Origin: Phycicoccus flavus
GTDB taxonomy: Bacteria; Actinomycetota; Actinomycetes; Actinomycetales; Dermatophilaceae
Assembly: GCF_004025965.2 (NCBI RefSeq)
Contig: NZ_SAYU02000042.1
Coordinates: 1 to 36,567 of the forward strand
Direction: 5' to 3'
DNA length: 36,567 nucleotides
The number at the start of each line of letters is the position of its first letter. Within the stretch, counting starts at the first letter, position 1. A model generated the notes under the pieces. That model was not told the DNA's origin. It did not search any database and worked only from the letters and a program-made list of their open reading frames with translations. Positions 20,640 to 27,424 of the stretch are shown one piece after another. The translations under genes and the position numbers were made by a program.

Positions 20640-20972
20640 TCACTCCTCGTCGTCGGTCCGGCGCGCGGAGTCCTCGTCGTCGTACTCGATGTCCTCGTCG
20701 TCGTCGAGCCCGGCGTAGGCCCGCGTGGGGTCGCCGTCCTCGTCCTCGTGGGCGTCCACGTCGTCCTCGTCGGCGCCGTAGATGTCCAGCGGGGTCATCT
20801 CCCCGAAGGCGTCGTAGAGGGCGGAGTCGTACTCCTCGAAGGCGTCGGCCAGGTCCTCGTAGGCGGCGACGACGGCCGGGTCGTCCTCCCCGCGGCGGGT
20901 GCTGCTGGCCTCGAGGTGCCGCTCGAAGGCGGACACGAGCTGCACCAGAGCGGCGCGCGGATCGGTGGTCAT
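20640..20972 (-). CDS. Small highly acidic protein, function unknown
   Basis: 110 residues. The first half (1-65) looks helical; the second half is mostly Asp and Glu, with runs such as D-E-D-D-V-D and a C-terminal D-D-E-E. No catalytic motif or membrane segment is seen. Such a charge pattern suits a protein-binding or nucleic-acid-mimicking factor, but nothing proves it. TAGCGT (20980-20985) ends 7 nt before the ATG. It diverges from the DUF5703 gene; only 37 bp separate the two start codons and the two promoters interlock. Confidence 0.75.
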   Translation of the reverse strand: MTTDPRAALVQLVSAFERHLEASSTRRGEDDPAVVAAYEDLADAFEEYDSALYDAFGEMTPLDIYGADEDDVDAHEDEDGDPTRAYAGLDDDEDIEYDDEDSARRTDDEE

Positions 20973-21009
20973 GTCTCGAACGCTACCGGTCCTGGCGCAG
21001 AATGTGGCC

Positions 21010-21210
21010 GTGGCCGACTACGAGTACCTCGTCCTGAGCTTCGGGCGCGAGACGGACCGCGGGACGATCCGTCGCGCCCTCACCGACCACGCCGAGTACG
21101 GGCACTGGGAGCTCGCGCGCACCCGCACGTACATGGGCGGTCTCACCCGCACCTGGCTGCGGCGACGCATCATCCGCGCCCGCCGGGCGTCGGTGCCCTC
21201 GGGGCGCTGA
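21010..21210 (+). CDS. DUF5703-family small protein
   Basis: 66 residues. Starts M-A-D-Y-E-Y-L-V-L-S-F, then helical and very basic towards the C-terminus (W-L-R-R-R-I-I-R-A-R-R). Conserved small actinobacterial family with no known function. The GTG at 21010 is preferred over one two codons upstream because CAGAAT (20998-21003) ends 6 nt before it. The stop lies 10 bp from that of the convergent M20 peptidase. Its basic charge contrasts with the acidic divergent neighbour; an interaction is only a guess. Confidence 0.8.
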   Translation: MADYEYLVLSFGRETDRGTIRRALTDHAEYGHWELARTRTYMGGLTRTWLRRRIIRARRASVPSGR

Positions 21211-21225
21211 GACCGCGCGCTCAGC
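21206..21225. terminator. Hairpin spanning the two convergent stop codons
   Basis: GCTGAG pairs with CTCAGC across an 8-base loop. The stem contains the TGA of DUF5703 on one arm and the complementary stop of the M20 peptidase on the other, so it could end transcripts from both sides. Short stem, no T tract. Confidence 0.4.
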
Positions 21226-22543
21226 AGGACTCGAGGAGCCGGCCGAGCACCCGGACGCCGAACTGCAACGAGTCGGTGGGCACCCGCTCGTCGATGCCGT
21301 GGAACATCGGCGCGAAGTCCAGGTCGGCCGGCAGCCGCAGCGGGGCGAACCCGTAGCCGGTGATCCCGAGCAGGGACAGCGCCTTGTTGTCCGTGCCGCC
21401 GGACAGGCAGTACGGCAGCACCTCGGCGTCGGGGTCCTCCGCACGCAGCGCGTCGACCATCCGCTCGACGAGGTCGCCCTCGAACGGCGCGTCGAGCGAG
21501 ATGTCGCGGTGCAGCACCTCGACGTCGACGTGCTCGCCGGCGAGCTCGCGGATCGTGGCCAGCAGGTCGTCCTCGTGGCCGGGCAGGAACCGGCAGTCGA
21601 CGTTCGCCGACGCCTGCTGCGGGATGACGTTGTGCTTGTAGCCGGCGTCGAGCATGGTGACGTTGCTCGTGTCCTGCAGGGTGCCGCGGACGAACCCCTG
21701 GGCGCCGCCGAGGTGCTCGAGCAGCTCGTCGAGGTCCTCGTCGGACCAGCCGGTGCCGGTGAGCTCGGACAGCCCGTCGAGCAGGGTCCGTACGGCGGGG
21801 ATGTACTCGCGCGGCCACTTGTGCGCCGCGATCCGGGCGATGGCCTCGGCGAGGCGGACGATGGCGTTCTCGTCGTTGGGCACCGACCCGTGCCCGGCGC
21901 GCCCGTTGGCGGTGAGGCGCAGCCAGGCGATGCCCTTCTCGGCGGTCTGGAGCAGGTAGGTGCGCCGCTCCCGGCCGCCGGCGTCGGTGACCGTGACGCT
22001 GTAGCCGCCGACCTCGCTGATGGCCTCGGTGACACCGTCGAAGACGTCCGGGTGGTGCTCGACCATGAAGTGCGAGCCCTGGACGCCGCCGGCCTCCTCG
22101 TCGGCGAAGAACACGACGAGCAGGTCGCGGGGCGGCACGACGCCGCGGCGGGCGATGTCGCGCACGCAGGCGAGCATCATCGCGTCCATGTCCTTCATGT
22201 CGACCGCGCCGCGCCCCCAGACGCAGCCGTCCCGCTCCTCCCCGGCGAACGGGTCGACCGACCAGTCGTCGGCGTTGGCGGGGACGACGTCGAGGTGGCC
22301 GTGCACGCACAGCGCCCCACGCTCGCGGTCGGCACCGGGGATGCGGACGGCGACGGTGACGCGGCCGGGCTCGGACTCGTAGGTCTGCGGCTCGAGGCCG
22401 ACCTCGCGCAGCTGGTCGACGACGTAGGCGGCGGCCTCCGCCTCCCCCGGGCCGCTGCCGTCGCCGTAGTTCGTCGTGTCGATCCGGATCAGCTGCTGGC
22501 AGATCCGGACGACCTCGTCCTCGGGGCGCATGGTCTCGGTCAT
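21221..22543 (-). CDS. M20/M28-family zinc dipeptidase or deacylase
   Basis: 440 residues. Di-zinc peptidase: H-G-H-L-D-V-V-P (first zinc His and Asp), G-R-G-A-V-D-M-K-D bridging Asp, D-E-E-A-G-G with catalytic Glu, then a dimerisation lid (about 190-330) and a late G-G-T-D-N-K with a nearby His (F-H-G-I-D-E). The group includes ArgE/DapE/carnosinase-like enzymes; the substrate is not predictable. ATG chosen over a long upstream extension because TAGGGT (22551-22556) ends 7 nt before it and the extension would run through the tRNA gene. Divergent from tRNA-Leu. Confidence 0.93.
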   Translation of the reverse strand: MTETMRPEDEVVRICQQLIRIDTTNYGDGSGPGEAEAAAYVVDQLREVGLEPQTYESEPGRVTVAVRIPGADRERGALCVHGHLDVVPANADDWSVDPFAGEERDGCVWGRGAVDMKDMDAMMLACVRDIARRGVVPPRDLLVVFFADEEAGGVQGSHFMVEHHPDVFDGVTEAISEVGGYSVTVTDAGGRERRTYLLQTAEKGIAWLRLTANGRAGHGSVPNDENAIVRLAEAIARIAAHKWPREYIPAVRTLLDGLSELTGTGWSDEDLDELLEHLGGAQGFVRGTLQDTSNVTMLDAGYKHNVIPQQASANVDCRFLPGHEDDLLATIRELAGEHVDVEVLHRDISLDAPFEGDLVERMVDALRAEDPDAEVLPYCLSGGTDNKALSLLGITGYGFAPLRLPADLDFAPMFHGIDERVPTDSLQFGVRVLGRLLESC

Positions 22544-22580
22544 GCGGTCCACCCTAGGTGGCGCGCCCGACCGCGGGCGA

Positions 22581-22611
22581 TTTCGGCTCCCCACCGCCGA
22601 GCGTGTATCGT
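22581..22611 (+). promoter_or_regulatory. Candidate promoter of tRNA-Leu
   Basis: TATCGT (22606-22611) is preceded about 17-19 bp upstream by TTTCGGCT. It would start RNA near 22618, some 38 nt before the mature tRNA. The -35 match is weak. Confidence 0.4.
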
Positions 22612-22655
22612 TCCGGGTCGGCGGACGGCCTCCCCGGGCCGCCCCCGCACCACTC

Positions 22656-22743
22656 GTCCGGGTGGCGGAATTGGCAGACGCGCTAGCTTGAGGTGCTAGT
22701 GCCCGTATAGGGCATGGGGGTTCAAGTCCCCCCTCGGACACCA
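22656..22743 (+). tRNA. tRNA-Leu(GAG)
   Basis: Complete cloverleaf. The acceptor stem GTCCGGG pairs with CTCGGAC (one G-U pair). The anticodon stem CTAGC/GCTAG encloses loop TTGAGGT, giving anticodon GAG for CUC/CUU. The long variable arm has GCCC pairing with GGGC, typical of class II tRNA-Leu, and the T-arm GGGGG-TTCAAGT-CCCCC is perfect. Discriminator A is followed by an encoded CCA (22741-22743). CUC is among the commonest leucine codons in this window. Confidence 0.97.
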
Positions 22744-22746
22744 CGC

Positions 22747-22787
22747 ACGACGAAGGCCCCGACCGGTGCGGTCGGGGCCTTCGTCGT
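22747..22787 (+). terminator. Strong intrinsic-type hairpin after tRNA-Leu
   Basis: A perfect 18-bp stem (22747-22764 with 22770-22787) and a 5-base loop begin 3 nt after the encoded CCA. No long T run follows. Its position and strength make it the tRNA terminator. Confidence 0.85.
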
Positions 22788-22840
22788 TCCCGGGACAGCG
22801 GCCGCGGCAGTGCCGACGATCGGCGGCCGTGGGGAGATCC

Positions 22841-23038
22841 GTGGCACGCAGGTCGCTGCTGGGCGGGGTGGCGGCGGCGGCCTGCCCGCTCGGCGGGCAC
22901 GCGCGGAACGGGGACACCCCCGACGCGCTCGCGGACGACGACGGCCGGGCCGTCGGCGGGCGCCTCGCCGCCACCACCTCCACCGGCGACGTGGACGCCG
23001 ACGAGGCCACGTTCCTCCAGGGGGCCGCCGCCGCGTGA
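22841..23038 (+). CDS. Small putative exported lipoprotein, unrecognised
   Basis: 65 residues, no family recognised. The N-terminus M-A-R-R-S-L-L-G-G-V-A-A-A-A-C has twin Arg, a hydrophobic stretch and a Cys in lipobox-like position, suggesting Tat export and lipid attachment; the rest is Asp- and Ala-rich. Support for coding: GGGGAG lies 4 nt upstream of the GTG, and nearly every codon ends in G or C (the one exception is GCA). Against: it is very short, has no known relatives to my knowledge, and other frames are open here. It could be the remnant of a larger lipoprotein. It ends 4 bp from the convergent kinase stop. Confidence 0.45.
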   Translation: MARRSLLGGVAAAACPLGGHARNGDTPDALADDDGRAVGGRLAATTSTGDVDADEATFLQGAAAA

Positions 23039-23042
23039 GCCC

Positions 23043-24545
23043 TCAGCCGACGTAGGAGTCGACGGCGTTCGAGAGGTCCTGGACGAGGGGGCTCAGCCGG
23101 TCGGCGGCGTCGGCGGGGACCGTCCCGTCCTGCACCGCCTCCTGGTAGTCCTGGACGAGCGAGTCGCGCGCCTCGGTGAGCGCCTCGGTGTCGTCCTCGC
23201 GCAGGGCCTTGTCGACGTCCCTGAGCGGGTCCTGGACGACCTTCGCCGCGTCCTTGTCCAGCACCTTCTCCTGCTGCAGCGCCTTGGCCTCCTCGTCCAG
23301 GGCCGTCGCGGCGTCCTGGACCGGGGCGGGGTCCGCGGCCGTCTCCGAGGGGGTCGGGGTCGGGGTGGGCGTGGGGGTCGGCGTCGGGGTGGGGGTAGGG
23401 GTCGACGACGGTGCCTCGGTCGTCGGGGCCGGGGTGCTCGACGCCGCCGTCGTCGGCGGGGTCGAGGCGGCGTCACCGGACGTGGCGTCGCCGCCGTAGA
23501 GGTTCCAGAGCAGGACCGCGAGGGCGATCAGCGCGACGACGACGAGCGCCCAGAGGGCGGCGGCCGAGCCGTTGCGGCGGCGCGGGGGCCGCGCCGGGAC
23601 CGTCGTGGGGCGGGTCGACGGCGGAGGCGGAGGCGGGGGTCCGAGGCGCTGCGTCGCGCCGGTCCGGGGCAGCACCGACGTCGCCGCCGCCGCGGCCGCT
23701 CCGGCGCCCACCCCGGGCGCCCGGCGCTGCTCGAGGGCCGTGACGACGGCGGCACCGTCCGCCGGGCGGGCGTCGGGGTCCTTGTCGAGCAGCCGGTCGA
23801 CGAGCTCGGCGAGCCACGGCGGGGTGTCCGGGCGCAGGTCGCGCACGTCGGGGACGGGGTCGCTGGCGTGCTGCATCATCGTCGCCACCGGAGTGGCGCC
23901 GCGGAACGGGGGACGCCCGGTGAGCAGCGCGAACAGCACGCAGCCGAGCGCGTACAGGTCGGCCCGCCCGTCGACCCGGCCGCCGGTGGCCTGCTCGGGC
24001 GCGAGGTACTCGGCGGTGCCCATGACGGTGTGCGTCGCCGTGAGGTGCTGCTCCCCCGTCGCCTCGCCGAGCTGGGTGATGCCGAAGTCCAGCACGCGCA
24101 CCCGGCCGTCGGCGGCCTGCACGAGGTTGCCGGGCTTGATGTCGCGGTGGACGAGCCCGCGGCGGTGCGCGGCGTCCAGCGCCGAGGCGACCTGCCGGCC
24201 GACCTCGACGACGTCCTCGACCGGCAGCGGACCGGAGGCGAGCCGGTCGGCGAGGCTCGGCCCGGGCAGCAGCTCCATGACGAGGTAGGCGGTGTCGTCC
24301 TCGACACCGGTGTCGTGGACGGTGACGACGTTCGGGTGGCTCATGCTCGCCGTGACCTTGGCCTCACGCTCGAAGCGGGCCGCGCCGGACTCGTCGGGGA
24401 CCCGACGCAGGTCGATCATCTTCACGGCGACCTGGCGGCCGAGGACGGTGTCGGTGGCCCGCCAGACCTCGCCCATGCCGCCCCGGCCGATGGGGGCGTC
24501 GAGGACGTAGCGGCCCGCGAGGCGGCGCTGGTCGTCGGTGCTCAC
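23043..24545 (-). CDS. Membrane-anchored Ser/Thr protein kinase (PknB-like catalytic domain, no PASTA)
   Basis: 500 residues. Kinase domain about 12-275: Gly loop G20-R-G-G-M-G-E-V, Lys42, H-R-D-I-K-P-G-N, D-F-G, and A-P-E in the activation segment. A Pro-rich juxtamembrane part (about 300-325) leads to one membrane helix (A-L-W-A-L-V-V-V-A-L-I-A-L-A-V-L-L-W), then an extracellular Thr/Pro-rich stalk with nine T-P dipeptides, then a helical charged domain of about 90 residues ending in S-Y-V-G. PASTA repeats are missing, so the sensed signal probably differs from that of PknB. GTG start, 7 nt after TAGGCT (24553-24558). Divergent from the HipA-like kinase gene. Confidence 0.93.
   Translation of the reverse strand: MSTDDQRRLAGRYVLDAPIGRGGMGEVWRATDTVLGRQVAVKMIDLRRVPDESGAARFEREAKVTASMSHPNVVTVHDTGVEDDTAYLVMELLPGPSLADRLASGPLPVEDVVEVGRQVASALDAAHRRGLVHRDIKPGNLVQAADGRVRVLDFGITQLGEATGEQHLTATHTVMGTAEYLAPEQATGGRVDGRADLYALGCVLFALLTGRPPFRGATPVATMMQHASDPVPDVRDLRPDTPPWLAELVDRLLDKDPDARPADGAAVVTALEQRRAPGVGAGAAAAAATSVLPRTGATQRLGPPPPPPPSTRPTTVPARPPRRRNGSAAALWALVVVALIALAVLLWNLYGGDATSGDAASTPPTTAASSTPAPTTEAPSSTPTPTPTPTPTPTPTPTPSETAADPAPVQDAATALDEEAKALQQEKVLDKDAAKVVQDPLRDVDKALREDDTEALTEARDSLVQDYQEAVQDGTVPADAADRLSPLVQDLSNAVDSYVG
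23349..23402. repeat. Hexamer microsatellite encoding (Thr-Pro)9
   Basis: Nine imperfect GGTCGG-like hexamers encode the T-P stalk of the kinase on the minus strand. A 6-bp period keeps the frame, so copy-number change would alter stalk length without breaking the gene. Confidence 0.85.
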
Positions 24546-24613
24546 CCGCGCCAGCCTAGTGACGCGCGGCGTCCCGTCCGAAACCGCGCGGCCCGGCTCG
24601 CTAGCCTGGGCGG

Positions 24614-25378
24614 GTGCTCGAGACCGTGACCGCCGTGCGGTACGTGAGCCCGCTCCGTGAGGGCGGGTCGCTGCCGGGGCTCGTCGAGGCCGACGACCTC
24701 GGCACCTACGTCGTGAAGTTCACCGGCGCCGGCCAGGGCCGCAAGGTCCTCGTCGCCGAGGTGCTCGTCAGCGGCATCGCGCAGGCCCTCGACATCCCGA
24801 CGCCCCGGCTCGCCGTCGTCGACCTGCCGTCCGCCATCGCCCGCTACGAGGCCGACGAGGAGGTCCAGGACCTGCTGACGGCGAGCCCCGGGCACAACCT
24901 CGGGGTCGACTTCCTGCCCGGCGCCTTCGGCTACGACGGCTCGCGCCCGCCGACGGCGCAGGACGCGGGCGCCGTCCGGTGGCTCGACGCCTACACCGCG
25001 AACGTCGACCGCACCTGGGCCAACCCGAACCTCCTCGTCTGGCACGGCCGGACGTGGGCCATCGACCACGGGGCCGCCCTGTGGTTCCACCACGGCTGGC
25101 CGAGCCGGCCGCCCGACGTCGCCCGCTTCGTCGCCCAGCCGTTCGACGCCTCGGGGCACGTCCTCTCCCCCGTCGCCGAGCCCCTCGCGCAGACCCACGA
25201 GCGGCTGGCCGCCCGCCTCGACCCCGACGTGCTGCGCGACGTCGTCGCCGAGGTCCCGCAGGAGTGGCTCGAGACCACCGGCAGCCTCCCCGACCACGAC
25301 GCCGTCCGGGCCGCGTACCTCGAGCACCTCGTGCAGCGGCTCGAGCGACCGGACGCCTGGCTCGGAGGTGCCGCGTGA
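24614..25378 (+). CDS. HipA-like (HipA_2) atypical kinase
   Basis: 254 residues. Small HipA-related protein without the HipA N-terminal subdomain. Candidate ATP-site Lys35 (Y-V-V-K-F) and Glu49; catalytic loop D125-A-Y-T-A-N130-V-D132-R133-T-W-A-N137-P-N139; metal motif D151-H152-G153. HipA itself phosphorylates glutamyl-tRNA synthetase; the target of this branch is unknown. TAGCCT (24602-24607) ends 6 nt before the GTG start. The DUF3037 gene overlaps its stop by 4 bp (GTGA), and this pair recurs together in many bacteria to my knowledge, suggesting a two-component kinase/partner unit. Divergent from the Ser/Thr kinase. Confidence 0.88.
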   Translation: MLETVTAVRYVSPLREGGSLPGLVEADDLGTYVVKFTGAGQGRKVLVAEVLVSGIAQALDIPTPRLAVVDLPSAIARYEADEEVQDLLTASPGHNLGVDFLPGAFGYDGSRPPTAQDAGAVRWLDAYTANVDRTWANPNLLVWHGRTWAIDHGAALWFHHGWPSRPPDVARFVAQPFDASGHVLSPVAEPLAQTHERLAARLDPDVLRDVVAEVPQEWLETTGSLPDHDAVRAAYLEHLVQRLERPDAWLGGAA

Positions 25379-25752
25379 GCCACCCCTACCAGTACGTCGT
25401 GCTGCGCTTCGTGCCGCGGGTCGACCGCGGCGAGTGCCTCAACGTCGGCGTGGTCCTGCACTCGCAGTCGGCCGGCGTCCTCACCTGCTCCTGGCACCTC
25501 GACGAGCCGCGGATCCTCGCCGTCGCCCCCGACGCCGACCTCGAGGGGCTGCGCGGCGCGCTCGACGCCGTCGCCGGCATGTGCCAGGCCGCCCCCGACC
25601 CCGCCGGCGACGCCCTGACGACCCAGGGCAAGCGCTTCGGCTGGCTGAGCGCCCCACGCTCGACCGTCCTCCAGCCGGGCCCGGTGCACGGCGGCTCCTC
25701 CCCCGACCCCGGAGCCGAGATCGGGCGCCTCCTCGACACCCTCGTCCGCTAA
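25375..25752 (+). CDS. DUF3037 family protein, coupled to HipA-like kinase
   Basis: 125 residues. Typical start Y-Q-Y-V-V-L-R-F-V-P-R-V-D-R-G-E-C-L-N-V-G-V-V-L, the family core. Function unknown. The GTG overlaps the kinase stop as GTGA and GGAGGTG lies at 25363-25369, so it is translated with the kinase. It might be substrate, inhibitor or adaptor of the kinase. Converges on the SpoU methylase gene. Confidence 0.9.
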   Translation: MSHPYQYVVLRFVPRVDRGECLNVGVVLHSQSAGVLTCSWHLDEPRILAVAPDADLEGLRGALDAVAGMCQAAPDPAGDALTTQGKRFGWLSAPRSTVLQPGPVHGGSSPDPGAEIGRLLDTLVR

Positions 25753-25765
25753 GCCCTCGCAAGGT

Positions 25766-25781
25766 CCCACCGGGGGGTGGG
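25766..25781. terminator. Hairpin between convergent DUF3037 and SpoU genes
   Basis: CCCACC pairs with GGTGGG across a GGGG loop in the 31-bp gap between the two stop codons. Short but G/C only; may act on both strands. Confidence 0.4.
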
Positions 25782-25783
25782 GG

Positions 25784-26590
25784 TCAGGGGCGCAGGGCCC
25801 AGGCGGCGACGGCACCGGCCGCCGCGACGTTGAGCGAGTCCACGCCCCCGGCCATCGGGATGCGCACGACGGTGTCGACGCCCGCGACCGTCCGCCGCGA
25901 GAGCCCGTCGCCCTCGGTGCCGAGGACGAGCGCGAGCCGCTCCGGCGGGTCCGCGGCCAGGGCGTCCAGCCCGACAGCGTCGTGCGCCAGCGCCAGCGCC
26001 GCGACGTGGAAGCCGAGCGCCCGCAGCGCCTCGATGCCGGCCGGCCACGGGTCCACCCGGGTCCACGGCACCTGGAAGACCGTCCCCATGGAGACCCGGA
26101 CCGAGCGGCGGTAGAGCGGGTCGGCGCAGCGCGGGGTGACGAGGACCGCGTCCGTCCCCAGCGCCGCGGCGGAGCGGAACACGGCGCCGACGTTCGTGTG
26201 GTCGACGACGTCCTCGAGGACGAGCACCCGCCGGGCCCCGTCGAGGACATCGGCCAGGCTCGGCAGCGTCGGGCGGTGCATCGCGGCCAGCGCGCCCCGG
26301 TGCAGGTGGAACCCGGTGAGCCGCTCGATGACGTCGTGCTCACCCACGTAGACGGGCACACCGGCGGCCTCGGCGTCGGCGACGACGTCGGCCAGGTCGG
26401 TGAGCCAGCGCCGCGCCATGAGGAACGAGCGCGGCCGGTGACCTGCGCCCAGGGCCCGCCGGATGACCTTCTCGGACTCGGCGACGTAGAGGCCGCCCGC
26501 GGGCTCCAGCCGCCGGCGCAGCGCGACGTCGGTGAGGCCGACGTAGTCCTCCAGCCGCGGGTCTCGCGGGTCCTGCACGACGGTGGGCAC
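25784..26590 (-). CDS. SpoU-family 2'-O-ribose RNA methyltransferase
   Basis: 268 residues. N-terminal substrate-binding domain (about 1-105), then the SPOUT knot with motif 1 N-V-G-A-V-F-R-S-A, motif 2 L-G-T-E-G-D-G-L-S and motif 3 I-P-M-A-G-G-V-D-S-L-N-V-A-A-A. Methylates a ribose 2'-OH in rRNA or tRNA; the exact nucleotide is unknown (TsnR/RlmB-like group). The GTG is preceded by GGAGG 5 nt upstream, a clear Shine-Dalgarno site, and the gene lies 17 bp after the TSUP gene, so it is the second gene of an operon. Confidence 0.93.
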   Translation of the reverse strand: MPTVVQDPRDPRLEDYVGLTDVALRRRLEPAGGLYVAESEKVIRRALGAGHRPRSFLMARRWLTDLADVVADAEAAGVPVYVGEHDVIERLTGFHLHRGALAAMHRPTLPSLADVLDGARRVLVLEDVVDHTNVGAVFRSAAALGTDAVLVTPRCADPLYRRSVRVSMGTVFQVPWTRVDPWPAGIEALRALGFHVAALALAHDAVGLDALAADPPERLALVLGTEGDGLSRRTVAGVDTVVRIPMAGGVDSLNVAAAGAVAAWALRP

Positions 26591-26607
26591 GGTGTCCTCC
26601 CTCGGCC

Positions 26608-27381
26608 TCAGGGGAAGAACACGAGCTTGACGACGGCGACGAGCCCGACGACGACGATGATGGTCCGCAGCACCGGGCTCGGCAGGCGGCGGCCGACGGT
26701 CGCCCCCACCATGCCGCCGATCGTCGACCCCACCGCCACGAGCAGCACGACGAGCCAGTCGATGCGGTCCGGCGCGACGACGAGGAAGACGACGGCGGCG
26801 ACGGCGTTGACGACGGTGGCGAGGACGTTCTTCAGGCCGTTGAGCCGCTGCAGCGACTCCCCCGACAGCGCCCCGAGGATGCCCATGAGGATGATGCCCT
26901 GGGCGGCGCCGAAGTACCCGCCGTAGACCCCCGCGCCGAACACCCCGGACTGGATGACGACGCGCTGGTCGGACGCCTCGTCGCCGGCCGCCTCGCGCCG
27001 CCGCGTCGTCCAGGCGTTGATGCGGGGACCGGTGACGACGAGGACGAGCCCGACGACGATGAGCGCCGGCACGATGGCCCGGAACAGGTCGGGGTCGAGC
27101 ACGAGCAGCAGCACCGCCCCGAGCGCGCCGCCGAGCAGCGACATCGGCACGTAGCGCCGCAGGTCGGCGCCCATCCCCCGCAGCTCGCGGCGGTAGCCGA
27201 TGGAGCCGGTGAGGCTGCCCGGCACGAGCCCGAGGTTGTTCGACACGTTGGCCGTGATCGGCGGCACGCCGAGCAGCAGCAGGGTCGGGAAGGTGATGAG
27301 GGTGCCCGAGCCGACGATGGTGTTGATGGTCCCGGCACCGATGCCGGCGAGCACGACGAGCAGTGCATCGAAGGCGGACAC
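26608..27381 (-). CDS. TSUP (TauE/SafE) family membrane transporter
   Basis: 257 residues with about eight hydrophobic segments. Family hallmarks are the two half-repeats: G-A-G-T-I-N-T-I-V-G-S-G-T-L-I-T-F-P near residue 15 and G-V-Y-G-G-Y-F-G-A-A-Q-G-I near 155. The family moves sulfite, sulfonates or related organic anions, usually outwards; the substrate here is not known. TAGGGT (27388-27393) ends 6 nt before the GTG, so it probably starts a two-gene operon with the SpoU methylase. Confidence 0.92.
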   Translation of the reverse strand: MSAFDALLVVLAGIGAGTINTIVGSGTLITFPTLLLLGVPPITANVSNNLGLVPGSLTGSIGYRRELRGMGADLRRYVPMSLLGGALGAVLLLVLDPDLFRAIVPALIVVGLVLVVTGPRINAWTTRRREAAGDEASDQRVVIQSGVFGAGVYGGYFGAAQGIILMGILGALSGESLQRLNGLKNVLATVVNAVAAVVFLVVAPDRIDWLVVLLVAVGSTIGGMVGATVGRRLPSPVLRTIIVVVGLVAVVKLVFFP

Positions 27382-27424
27382 CGGGCCACCCTAGGGGGCG
27401 CCGGCCGGGGAGCGGCGGGCGGCC

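Noticed and set aside
24614-25752. Classical HipBA toxin-antitoxin module
   Set aside because: There is no HipB-like helix-turn-helix gene and the kinase lacks the HipA N-terminal subdomain; the partner is DUF3037.
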